From positions 19,193,313-19,257,312 of the forward strand of contig CM028909.1 of the NCBI GenBank assembly GCA_016801845.1: 64,000 nt of DNA, in the 5' to 3' direction. This document shows, piece by piece, positions 35,626-47,600 of the stretch. The number at the start of each line of letters is the position of its first letter. The first letter of the stretch is position 1. The notes under the pieces are model-generated. The model saw only the letters and a program-made list of their open reading frames with translations. It made no database searches and had not been told where the DNA came from. The position numbers and the translations under genes are program-made. This DNA is from Polydactylus sextarius. Its lineage: Eukaryota > Chordata > Actinopteri > Polynemidae.

Positions 35626-38600
35626 TTAATACTCGGGTCCCTCTTTCTTCAGGTTTTTGTAGTCAGTGGAGATGGCCACAAACTGGAGGAGAAGAGGAAA
35701 AAAGAAATGTAATGATTATAATCTGCATCCAAACCATCCAAACCCAAAAGAAAAATAAGGGTTTCCAATCTCTGAATCCATATATATGTGTGTGCTTGTG
35801 TTACCTTGTACTGGTAGGTGGGATCAAGTTTGCTCCATGGCTCAGGGTCTTTGGTCTTGTTCCAGCTAAACACACAAACACAAGATATACATAAAAGTTT
35901 GATTAAAGTGTCATCTATTAGCTGTTTAAGAATAAGATATACATGAATAACATGTTTATTTCACACCTGTCCAGTAATTTAATACTCTTTACAGCTGCTT
36001 TATTTCATCCAAGTGCAATAAAATCAGAAAAAAGCAAAAGCAGCCAAAAGTTGAGGGTCACATTCAAACTCAGAGCCCAATACTTCCCGGGAGATTCTTC
36101 CTAATAATTTCATTCAGCTCAAACAATCACTGCTGTAAAAAGACACAATGAAATATCCACAAAGAGACGAGACAAAGCATCATCCTGTGAGCTCTTGTTT
36201 AAAGCACTTAGTTGTGTCTGTTGTCATTAGAGTATAAATCAAGAGATTGTGTAGCAGCAGGAGGAAGTTCAAGGGAGAAATAAAAATAAGCAGGATGACC
36301 TGTTGTCAGCAACAGTCATAAAAAAATGCCTCTGTTTAATTAGGATGAAAAAGTATTTGTCTGCCCTGCACATGTCTCATTAAAACGTGAAAGAAATCTG
36401 GATTTGAGGATGATACAATGACTCACAGAGGAAAAACGTCTGAGTTTAATCAGTCGAAAATGGACATTTTCTTAGTAAAGTGAAAGCAGAAACTTATCTA
36501 AATCAGAAAAAAAAAAAAACATCTAATTTATTAACATTAATTAGAAAAAAGCTTGTAGATAGTTGTGTTGCGTTAAATCCAAAACAGATGGAGGAAACGT
36601 GTTTCTCAAATAGGTTAGTGTTTTTATATCATGTGATCAATAATGGGAAAGGTGAAAGTCCTTACACAACATAGGGTGCTGTAGCCAAACGGACCAGATA
36701 GAGAGATGCTCCGACCATTCCCAGACAGATGAACATGAACTGGGGGATGAGCTGATGACAGAGAGAGAATTAAATCTTGTGTTAAGTTGGTTTATTTAAA
36801 CATTGTTACTTCTTCAGATATGATGAATAATACACATTTCAAAGAGCTTTCTTTGATCCACATTTAATTAATCAGGTCAGGCTGATGTGGTTTGTACCCA
36901 GAGGTGGAAACAAAATGTCACACAATACTCTTCATCATACATTTTTTGTTATATATTTTGTGAGTACATTTGTACCATGCTAAATAAAACACATTTCATC
37001 TTACACCATTAAGCTTTGTTTTTCCCCCACAAAGTCCGCTGTAACAGCTGTACCCTCTGCAACACAGCTGGACAAGGGGCACTATTTTTGTTTAAAAATG
37101 TCAAGGAAGTTTGATTTAAAAAAAAAACAAAAAAAAACCTGCTCTAGAGAAACAAACTCAGAAGAGTTGGTTAAAAACACTGGGAAGTTTTACAGACTAC
37201 AGAGGTAAAAGATGGGGACACTGCACACTGTCATTTCCTCTGTTGATTCAGAGGATATTTATATCATCCGGTAATTAATAAAGAAAAAGAAAGAATTTAA
37301 ATTTTGTAGTGCATTTTTGCACTTCTGCACCTTTCTCCCTCAGTGGAAACATCATGTCTGCAGTGTTTCTGTGCCGCTGCTTCATTTTTCAGTCCACGGT
37401 TTGTTTTATAGTTTTATTTTTATTTACTTTACTTGTTTTGTGCTCAACTCACTGCAAAACTGTGCAGCATCATCAGGGCAACAGAGTTGTAGTCCACAAC
37501 TAATGCACTTCAATAAAAAAAGAGTTGATTTGTTGGGTCATAAAAACCAAATGAAATTCATCCAGTGAATAACCCTGTTCACCGTATGTTAAGCAGCTGG
37601 TTTAATGATGATGGTAAAATGTAACTTCTCTTCTCCGTTGCATCAGCCTCAGTCAGGTTCATCCTCATGACTGCTGTCACCGTGTTCGCTGGATGTCTCG
37701 CTGTATATGCAAATGTAAAAAATGTCTTCTTGGATGTAAAAAAAAAAGGGCAGATGCAGCATTTTATGAAAACTGAGGACAGGAGCTAACTCATCTGCTT
37801 ACTCAACTGTGAGAAACTCTCCTCTGAATCTCATGTCAACACCACGGCAAATATTAACTCACTCTAAACTTATATGAACTGAATGTAAATTACACTCCTC
37901 TGGGACTTAAAACAGTCTGATGCTGGACCAGACTTAGTGGAAACTATGTAGAGTTTCAGATAAAACCTCAGGTGACATGTAACAGCTGACCAACCACAGC
38001 TCGTCTCCATATCATAATGTTTTATTGGAACGTTTTCCCAAGAATAAGACGACGACTGTTGAAATAGAACATCAGTCACACATTTATTCATCATTTAAAA
38101 TGATTGTGTCCATTTGATGTTATTTTATATGTCCACTTCCTGACATCAGAAGGAAATATTGTATTTTTCCTCCACTAAATGAGACTATATTCTACATGGT
38201 GGGTGATTTTGAACACAACACCAGTCTGTCTGACAAACACTTCATGTGTCTTTCTGTCTCAGTGTTTCCTATCTGGCCTCCTGTCTCCATCTGATTTCTC
38301 TGGCGTTAATAGACTTTCCATCTCTGTGTGATTTTCTGTCTGTCTCTCTGACTCTGTTTCTCTCCATTTCCATCTGATTTTCTGTGGCTTTAATAGACTT
38401 TCCGTCAATGTCTGTCTCATTTTTTGTCTGTTTCTCTGTCTGACTGTTGCAAGTTGATCAAGGTTTGTTGAGTCTCACAGGAATTTGCTCACTGCAGCTT
38501 CTCTCTCTCTTCTGTCCGTCTGTCTGTCTCACAGCCTGTCTGTGTGTCCGGATGATAGACCTGGTAGAGTCTCATAGGGATTTCTTCCCTGCAGCTTCTC

Positions 38601-39572
38601 TCTCTCTCTCTTTCTCTCTGTCTCCTGGGAGGCTGATGACAAGAAGTTAAAACTCTTGTCACTCTGCTCTCTGACAGCCGAGCTAGTAAAAAAAAAGCAC
38701 AAATAATCCCATCCCCTGTGGGGACAACTTTCATTTTTAAATGTATTTTATTCCGACTACTCATTTCCTAAATGCTTACATTTTTGTCAGCTGAGATTTG
38801 AGAAGTTTGTAAAAGTCACAGAAGAGCTTTCAACATTTTAAACCTCAGTTACTTTGACTTGATTTCAAATGATCCACTGAAGAGACTTTACTGAGATGAA
38901 ACGAGTTAAAATAAGATCAGATAAGTGCAAATTAGATTTAGATCAACTTATTTACCAACACTATACAAACACTGTGCAAAGTGCAGGTAATCTCATTTTA
39001 TAAACAGAAATATATCACAAACCTTGAAGAATATAATTTACACTATATTTATTCATCCTATGTGAAACCATGTGTATGTGTAATGTTCCTGTTGAATAAA
39101 CTAATAAATAAAACATACAAATGCAACAGCTCCTGTAGGAGAAGCAATGGATGCATGTGTGTTTACATTCATGTTGATGTAACATGGATGCTGAATAAAA
39201 TGCATTGATCTGGCAGAAAAGATATAAATATGAAACAATATGAGAAAAAGCTAACAAAACTTCACAAGAGGAACACTTTCTTTTCAAATCTATCAATTCA
39301 AAACACAGGAGCTGTCCAAATGCTGATGATCCACTCTTCAATAATCCACATGCTAATTAGACATTTCTGCTTGATTATTATGATTTATTACATATTCATA
39401 AGAAAAAGTTCAGGACATTGGGCAAAGCAGAGACTGAAACTTTATCTTCTTGCTGAAACACAACTTTATCAAAATAGACCAAAGGACCAAAATGAAAACA
39501 AAGAGAAACTAAATGAAGATCACTTACACCAGGGTGCTTCTTAGCCTGCTGCACAGCTGTCCGAAAAATCAT
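35626..39572 (-). CDS. ndufa4l2: NDUFA4-family small mitochondrial protein, probably ndufa4l2
   Basis: Four exons on the minus strand (39528-39572, 36666-36751, 35805-35865, 35626-35682) join in phase to 82 aa. The layout is that of NDUFA4/NDUFA4L2: a basic N-terminus with KKHPGLIP, one hydrophobic membrane segment (about residues 16-41, with GMVGASLYLVRLA), then the NKTKDPEPWSKLDP and STDYKNLKKE motifs. NDUFA4 is a cytochrome c oxidase-associated subunit; NDUFA4L2 is a hypoxia-induced paralogue that lowers respiratory activity. The position beside shmt2 matches human NDUFA4L2. Odd points: the family's PDVCWDR is replaced by APYVVWNK, losing the Cys, and the C-terminal RPDF is replaced by GPEY. 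It could be another teleost paralogue of the family. Confidence 0.82.
36752..39527. other. ndufa4l2 intron 1
   Basis: A 2.8-kb intron. It contains the locally duplicated CT/TGTC-rich stretch at 38287-38609 and AT-rich sequence. No coding exon on either strand is recognised. Confidence 0.65.
38287..38609. repeat. Two adjacent tandem duplications in a pyrimidine-rich stretch
   Basis: A unit starting CCATCTGATTT and containing TTAATAGACTTTCC occurs at 38287 and again at 38370 (period about 83 bp). A second unit, GAGTCTCA(C/T)AGGGATTT-like through CTGCAGCTTCTCTCT, occurs at 38470 and 38567 (period about 97 bp). Confidence 0.75.
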
Positions 39573-42500
39573 CGCTCCAGTTTATAGAAATTTACAAACA
39601 AATGATTCAAAGTCAATAATTCAGACCCTTGTTATCAGCAACCACAAGCCTGGCTCAGTGCAGCACAGATAGGATTTAGACCTGTTGTCCTCTGTATGTG
39701 GACAGAGGAGGGGAGGAAGGGGAGGAGAAAGAGGTCATTTACATCTGATTAGAGCCACTTCTGCTCCCTGGTTGGGGACGATTATACAGTGTCCAACGCT
39801 GCGCTGGACGCTGCATAACGAATCATATTTGAACAACGATGTTTGATCTTCACAAATGTCCATTAACTCATAATTTATATCAATGTGTTCAATCAGAAGT
39901 TGTGTAAACTCCGTCAGGGAGCTCAGAGGCCTTCTCTGCTTCACTTCCTATACTGTGTTAAAAGACTCGTTGGCCCTTTGGGAGTTCACTGGAGAAAAGC
40001 ATATAAACACAGTATCCTTCTGAAAGCCGTAGGGAATATCTTAGTCTTATGGATGTCTTAAGTTGACCGAGTCATTTCAGTTGAAGCAACAGTGCAAAAG
40101 TGCAGTGAATACACAACCAAAAGACAACACACAGTTCAGCTGAAAACTGCTGCAACAAAGAGAAAGAGAAGCAAACACAGGAACAAAGGAACAAGGCTCA
40201 GCTGGGGGAAATGTTTCAGTTCACAAAAATGACTTTAATCGGATGTTGCAGGAAACTCCTCGTGAGAAAAATCTAATACAGAGGAATGAGGAATGATGCT
40301 AAATGAACATAAATACTGACACAGAAGTCTTTTGTTGTCAGTGATGCTTTCATTTTTCCTCCTCATCCTAGGAAATTGTTCCCTTTTTTCTCAGTTAATG
40401 AGAGATTCTCAGTTCAATGATCTTGGCAACCAAAGTCAGCTTGCTCTCCAAAATGTAATTATGGACCACAATCGTCACGTTTGTATCTCATTAGGACTTC
40501 AGTACATTAGTCCAGCGAACACAGTGGAGGACCAGAGTGCACACTAAGAGAGTTTAGGAAAAAAAATTAATTGAAAATTTCAATTAATCGAAAATGACGT
40601 CTCAGTTTTGAAGTGGTGGATCAGTTAAAGACACGTTGTATTTTAAACCTGGTGTTTCACAGTTCTAACACCACTAATTGACAGTGACAGAAGAAAAACC
40701 ACAGATGTAGAGGTAAATTAATGCTCATGTGCACACAGTGTGCTTTTTCCTAAAATAAAAAAGAAACACGTCCTGCTCTGTATAAAGGAACTGTGGTCAT
40801 TGCATGATTCATTGCCCTCCCGTTTAGTTGGAGGTTAAAACAAATTCAATTCAATTTAGTAGAGGAGGCTCTTTGCTTTCATCTTTGCAGATGTTTCATT
40901 ATTTCCCAGACACCACATGTCTTTCCTTAGATGGTAAAGCACCACCATTGACTTATATATTGATTTTCTGGGAAGAATTTATATATTAATATAATTCAGA
41001 CTGAAGCGGAATAATCCACAAAACATCACATGTAATAACACAACAACGATTATTTGAGAAACTGGAACTATGAGCTGTTTTCAGAAGAGCAGAGATTCAT
41101 TGGAATAATTTGAATCCCAGAGTGAAACAGGACTATGATCCCTTCAACCTGTCAAATCAGTGCAGGGTGTGAGACTCAGATCATTTGCAAATGAGTTCCC
41201 AGAACCGTCTTGTAAGTCCAAAATCTGCCTCCACCATGTCTGCCATGATCCACTAAAATGAAGAACATGTTTGACTTGAGAATGAAATGTCGAAGAGTTG
41301 ACAGAAACTCCAGCTTTGGAGTCAAGAATCTCTGAAGGGAAATGTATGTATATGCTGATAAAACTGTTCTTATGCTTATAAGCAATTTTAAAACACAGGT
41401 TTTTTTTAGACTGATACTATATAACATGTTAAAATCAGCTTGGAGACACTTGGAGTTAACTTGAGGTCATTTAAAACAACAGCAGTCTCTTCACACATTG
41501 ACTTCAGTTCTCTGGGGGAAGCCCTGACATTTGAGACGAGATGGACGACAGCCAAGCAACTGAATCGCTGCACCATCAATCCCACAAGACAAACAGTAGC
41601 CAAACACGGACATCTGTAAGAGAAAAATGTGAATGTCAGGGCTCCTCACGTCAAGACACAAAAGATTCAAAAGTTTCAGTTATATGACCTTTAGTAATCC
41701 AAAGTAACCGTGTACTTTTCAGACTAATATCTTACAACTGTTATATGATACATTTATTGCGTAACTACTGGATTTGAACTGAATTACTAAAGACCAATAA
41801 CAAAAAAAGACAAAAATGAAATTTGAAATGAATCCTGAACACTTGTTTTCACACATTTTCATACAAACAATAAGATTCAATGAGAAATCATCACACCAAG
41901 TAGGTGAGCAGGTGTCCCAAGAAAATGTGAGTCACTTGAAATAATGACATAATCCTTCAGAGGGACAAGCTCCCCACCCTCAAACTAGACCACCTGTGTT
42001 TGCAGTAGCCGGACTGAAGGCTGACAAGAAGCATAGAAAACAGCGGGGTTGTCGGCAACAAAGATCGCACTGGATTTTAACTCAAAACTTGCACAGTTAC
42101 CTGGTCTGTACTTTGTGTAACTATGCCAACGGATCATTCTGCTAACAGGCTATTTTAAACCCAGTAACCACGAAGACCTGAGAAAGAGAGAGAGATAGAG
42201 ATAGGAAGGGACAGAGAAATTGATCTCATCGTTACTTCCAGAATTATTTTTGTATTTCTGACAGGCTCCAAGTTTTACACTGGAAAAATAAAATAAGATT
42301 GTACAACCATTAAAAAAAAACTCATCGTGCATCTGTCACACTGCCAGCTCAAGCTTTTTATTTTCTCCTCCCTTCCAACATGAGAATATGTGACATGAAC
42401 TCAGCCCTGCCTGCTGTTCCTGCTGACCTACAACACTGCCACTCACACATAAATCCTCCTAATTGGACATTGGCCAACACTGTGGCACAAACAGGGTCCA

Positions 42501-43198
42501 TCCAGCTCGGCACAGTACAGGCTGCTTTAAAAAATGCACAGGATCTGCATGGTGTACCCACAGTGCCCCTTGAGCTCTTCGATAGACAATTTATTTCGAA
42601 ACCCCACGTAATGATGACATTTATTGGTCCTAGCAGTAAATTTGACTTACACATCACTGATATATGGTAAGGTTTTGACGTAGAGGTAAGTCAGTGGAGG
42701 TGGAAGCAGGTATGAATCCGGATAAAAGTGGGCGCCAAGACCACCTATAGCATCTGTTTATTGTTGGCGAATCTATCCAATAATCACTATAAACACAGAT
42801 CATGACCAGAGAATATTGTGGCTATCAAACATCTTTAATCTTTCTCAAATTATTTCTTAAAACCTCAGATAATTAAGCTTTTGCAGATTTTCCTCTGCTT
42901 GTTTATGGTGAATAACAAACCAAAACGTGAAACAGTGACAGCCCTTTTAACTTAACACAATGATATGGAAATGAGAAGGTAGAACAATCATTAACAAACG
43001 TCTCTTTTCACATTATTACAAAATCCTTGCTGAAATGTCGTGTAGCCATAGAAGCAAATCCTCTTTACTTAGTTTCAAACATAAAAGATTGCCTTGTTTT
43101 GCCATTTTAATCCCTCTAAATTTGAGCCAATCACCCTGCACTCACAGGCCTGTTTTTGCTCTGATTAGCTCCACTCTGCCCTGCTGTGGAAACCAGGC

Positions 43199-43214
43199 TG
43201 TGTGTGTGTGTGTT

Positions 43215-43245
<31 letters not shown>

Positions 43246-43247
43246 TT
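43199..43247. repeat. Interrupted (GT)n microsatellite
   Basis: GT repeats with TTTG interruptions. Confidence 0.95.
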
Positions 43248-43494
43248 GATCGGCAAACTGCTGCTTGAGCAGAAGCAGGACAAGCTGTTTGACATTTTCA
43301 AACCTCGAGCAGTGGCTGAGAGTAACACTATTTCACAATACGCTGGGTTGATAGTGAGACCCCGAGGAGCAGAACGGTTCATGAACACACCTCCAGGACA
43401 CGCAGCAGAAACATTAGATCAGATCTAAGGTGTGAAGCTGCAGAGGTTCCTGCTGTGGAGGAGCCAGAGACATTGACAGCAACATATGTTTAAC

Positions 43495-43513
43495 TGTGCC
43501 ACCTAGTGGACCA
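43495..43513 (-). promoter_or_regulatory. CTCF-type binding site
   Basis: The minus strand reads CCACTAGGTGGCA, a perfect 13/13 match to CCASYAGRKGGCR. It lies in the gap between the 12q13-like and 20q11-like gene blocks. Confidence 0.6.
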
Positions 43514-44665
43514 ATAATATACTACAGTCAGTCAACCAGTCGGGGTCATTACAACCAAAGGTTGTTAGTTTTTCTCACTTCTGATGTTATTTAGCCATGA
43601 AAATACAGTCTGTCTCATTGGTTCAGGTTCCTGAACAACTACACGTAGAAGTAAGCAAGTAAAATAATTTTGAACTGTTGGTTGGGCAAAACAAGTCATG
43701 TGAAGACATTTAATCATAACAGTCATGTCAGGCTACATTTCATAGACTGTACAATTTATTTCAGTAATAACCATGAATGGTCCTTGTCACCCTAAAACAA
43801 CTAATATATACCGGTAGTTTCTTCGACAATACATATTCTTTTATAATATTACCATGTTGCTGTTGAGTTTTTGTTCCATTTCTGGATGTTGTTGCGAAAT
43901 TTCGGGCAGATGAAACCAGAACTGAAACTACAGATAAATTTGGAAAATATTTTTTGGGTGAACTTTAATTGATTTGAAAAAGAGTTGTAGTCAGAGAAAA
44001 CGATGGGAGAAAAATCTCTGACAGTAAAGTGTAGAACTTGATGTCTTGCTCATTCATGAGGAGTCTCAGACACCTGCCAGACTTTCCTATCAACCTGTCA
44101 GTCAATCAGAAGCAAAAGGCTGTTTCCATCAGTGAAAATGTGTATTTTTTTTATAAATACAAAAACAGCAAAGTCTATTTACAGTGACACAAAAAACCTG
44201 GACATTTCCCCCTGGACATTTAAGATCATTAATTTGATGTCTGTTCAATATGAACAATCTCTGATGAAAATAAAACATGATGACATACAAAAGTTTCAGT
44301 CATGAAGTTACTAAAGTCACAGGAGAGCAGGAAAAAAACATAGAAGTCTCTGTGCAGCCGGAAAAAACAGGAACTTTTTAACAAAAAAAAAAAAAAGAAA
44401 AGAAAAATCAGCCACACTGAGATATCTGTAGGCACCTGTCTGAAATATCAACAACAAACAAAGTCATTCTCTTTATTGTCCCGCAGAATTAAACAGTGAG
44501 ATCTTATTGCCAACTAACTGAACACACCTGTTTTTTGGTGGCTGTTGAAAGGCATGCTGGGAAATGTCACAAACAGACTCGTCAAAGCAAATGATAATGT
44601 ATGCACAAAAAAGTAAACACTGGCCCTTCTTTCCAAAATAAGACTCATGATATCTGAGGTCTCAG

Positions 44666-47600
44666 TTAGGAGGTAACCATGGAAATGTCAGTAGCAACAG
44701 TAGAGCAGGAGGGAGTCAGTGCAGACGTAACCGTGGAGACGGCAGTAGAGACTCCCGTTGAAGTCAGCGTGGTGACAGATGGCTCGGAGGAGCGAGCGGG
44801 AGCCGGTTTGGCGATTTTAATGGGAACGAAGACGTTGGAGGAGCAGTGTTCGCTCAGATACTCGCCTCCTTTCTCCTCATAGTCCTGTCTGCTGATCCAA
44901 CCCTCTGCTGCTCCGCCTCCTGGTGAATGCGCCAAGGCCCAGTCTCTTGCTCCGTACCAGGCGTCCAGGGCCGGCTGCGACGCCATGGTCACCTTAGAAG
45001 GAGGCAACATGAGATCAGATATTTTTATCCCGTTATAAACAATATAAAACATTTTCTGTCTTTGACTTCTGAACCTTCTTAGATTGGTATGTATATTGGC
45101 AAATGGGGCTTTACTTTGAAATGTGACTGGAAGGGCCTCATAGCCAGCAGTTCCCTCTCCACTCTCTCCTTCATCCCAGGGTACTGCATGTTCCCTCCTG
45201 TTAGAAACACATTGCTGACCAGTGCCTCCTGCTGCTCTGGAGTGTACCTGTATGGAGTGTACAGATAATTACAGTTAATAAGAGGAAATAAAAACATCTT
45301 GTAGAGGCTAAAATTAAGTTTTACATGATGAGGTAAAAAGGTGAAAAGAGAGATTTGATACATGTGTGTTTGCATAGCTTCGTTTGCGTTTGGTAACAGT
45401 TTATCCTGTGTTTTTAATGTGCTCTTGTTGGACTGCGGCATCACCTGGTCAGGACGTACTGCAGCGTCTCCATCAGTCCCATCTGGTCCTCTCCGGTCAG
45501 CGAGGGCTGGAACAGGATCTCTGGACACCGCAGACGCTCCGTCCCCACAAACAGCTGGTGGTACTCCGCCATGTTGAACATGGGCTGGAGATGAGATCAA
45601 AGTTATTCTTCTCTAATCTAAACATATGTACGTGTGAAGTTCTGTGAACAAATGTTTCAGCAACAGCAACGTTAGTTAGTTTCAATACCCCCCTGGCACA
45701 AAAACATTACACCGGCTGAAAAACTTTTCTCACACATTCTGCCACATAGTAAACTGGCAGATAATTGCCTACACAGCAATAATGAGAATCTGCATCTCTG
45801 TCTGGGAAAGTTGCAGCGTCTCTGTGCCTCTTACCTGAACCACATTAGCAGGTTTTTCTGGCAGTGTGTCCTCAGGGAAGTCAGGATCCATGAGTGCTAC
45901 TCCGTCCCCCTCCTCCATCGGCTGCTCCAGCTCAGACACCTGGCAGAGAGAGACAGAACAGCCTCAGGCTTCACACCAGCCGCAGTGGATTCACTACAGG
46001 AAATGAGAACGGATCCTCCCGAGCCCCCGCAGCACATTAATAGTAATGACGTGTAGACCTAATTAATTACTGAACCATTAGTATTTGACAAGTGGATCCT
46101 AAAGTTTATTGTTCATTACAACTTTGCAAAGTATTAAATGTATAGAATTACATCGTATTTATGAACACGTTGTAGTTGGAGTGTAGTGGTTTCTTTTAAA
46201 AAGAAAATTATATGGAAAAACTTTCATGAAATTCATGGGACCGTCTTGTGAAACTATAGGGTAAAAAAAACAGCAGATTTTTTAGCTTCTATCTATCTCT
46301 ATTATTAAAATTGATTATTGAATTTGACAGAACTATATAAATACCACACATAATTCAAATTTCATGGCAAGAGAGCAAAAATAATAGACATGAATTTTTG
46401 ACAAAATGACAAAATCTTTGTTATGGTAAAAAGTAAAAAAAAAGAAAAAGACAAGAAAAGAAAAGAATGAAATGAGTCTTGAATATTCAGAACAAATTTC
46501 AACCCAATCCAGTAAAAAATAAATGTTTGCTGAGTTTTAGAAAGAATGATGAAATTTGGTTCTTTGGAAATGAGAAAGTATTTGGAGTAAAGCAATAAGG
46601 ATTTGGAGAATTGCATGAATTCAACCAAAGTTTGCATTTTTTTAAATCAATTAATTTAAACCCTCGGGCTGAATTTTGGGCTGTCATATAATGAGAGGTA
46701 TTGTTTTCCAACTATATGAACAAATATATCATTTCCCACACCATGTCATTTATAACTTACCAAGTTTAGTTTCTCAGTTTCTGTTTTGGGGTAAAGTTTT
46801 ATAAACAACACCACAAACTGGTTTATTTGCATTTTTTCTTGATTAACTGCCCCATGTATGGCGGCACAGGGGTTAGCGCTGTGCCTGGGTTCGACTCCCG
46901 GGTCGGGCGCAGGGTCTTTCTGTGTGGGGTTTGCATGTTCTCCCCGTATCACCAAAAACATGCTAAATTGGGGATGGGTGAACTGAGCATACTAAATTGC
47001 CTATAGGGGTGAATGTGAGTGCGAATGGTTGTTTGTCTATATGTGGCCCTGCGACGAGCTGGTGACCGTCCAGGGTGGACCCTGCCTTCACCTGTAAACA
47101 GCTAGGATTGGCTCCAGTCCCCCCCTGACCCCGAGTGCGGGATAAAGGGGTAGAAGATGGATGCATGGATGTATCACTGCCCCCCACCATCAGATTGTTT
47201 TTATTTATTTATCTGGACACACCTCCATCTTTCCCTCCACTCCGTCGCTGTGCAGCTTCTGTCTGCCCTGCTCCACCGCCAGCTGCAGTTTGTTGATGTA
47301 CGACTGCAGCTCCTCAGCTGAGTCCATGTTGAGCTCCACCAGACTCTTGTGAAACTGATCCAATAATCCGTCTTCCAGCAACTCCTGTAGACACAAAACT
47401 TTGTTAACAGTGCGCAGCATACACCATCTGTGTTTTCACCATCAATTCAAAGTTATAGTTAAACAGTAATCTTAAGCCTTACACATGGTACTTGAACAAC
47501 CTAAGGAGCATTACAAAAAGCTGTAAAAGATAAAACACGTTCTTGCCTGAACAGTCAAAAGTCTGTCAAGTCTCTCTTGGTCCTGCTGGAGCTTCTCCTC

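Larger units (their letters stand above)
39573..44665. other. Intergenic region at the block junction (ndufa4l2 to actr5)
   Basis: About 5.1 kb containing the ndufa4l2 promoter side (GA-rich stretch 39700-39735) and, on the right, the actr5 3' UTR (minus-strand AATAAA at about 44472-44477). Between are a GT microsatellite (43199-43247), a CTCF-type core (43495-43513) and a 290-base stretch open on both strands at 42380-42670 that I cannot assign. No gene recognised. Confidence 0.6.

Noticed and set aside
45362..45685. Several overlapping 60-90-codon frames around 45.5 kb
   Set aside because: They are shadows of the actr5 exon at 45445-45584.
46886..46930. Possible tRNA gene (B-box GGTTCGACTCC)
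   Set aside because: The B-box belongs to a tRNA-derived SINE; no cloverleaf or intact A-box accompanies it.
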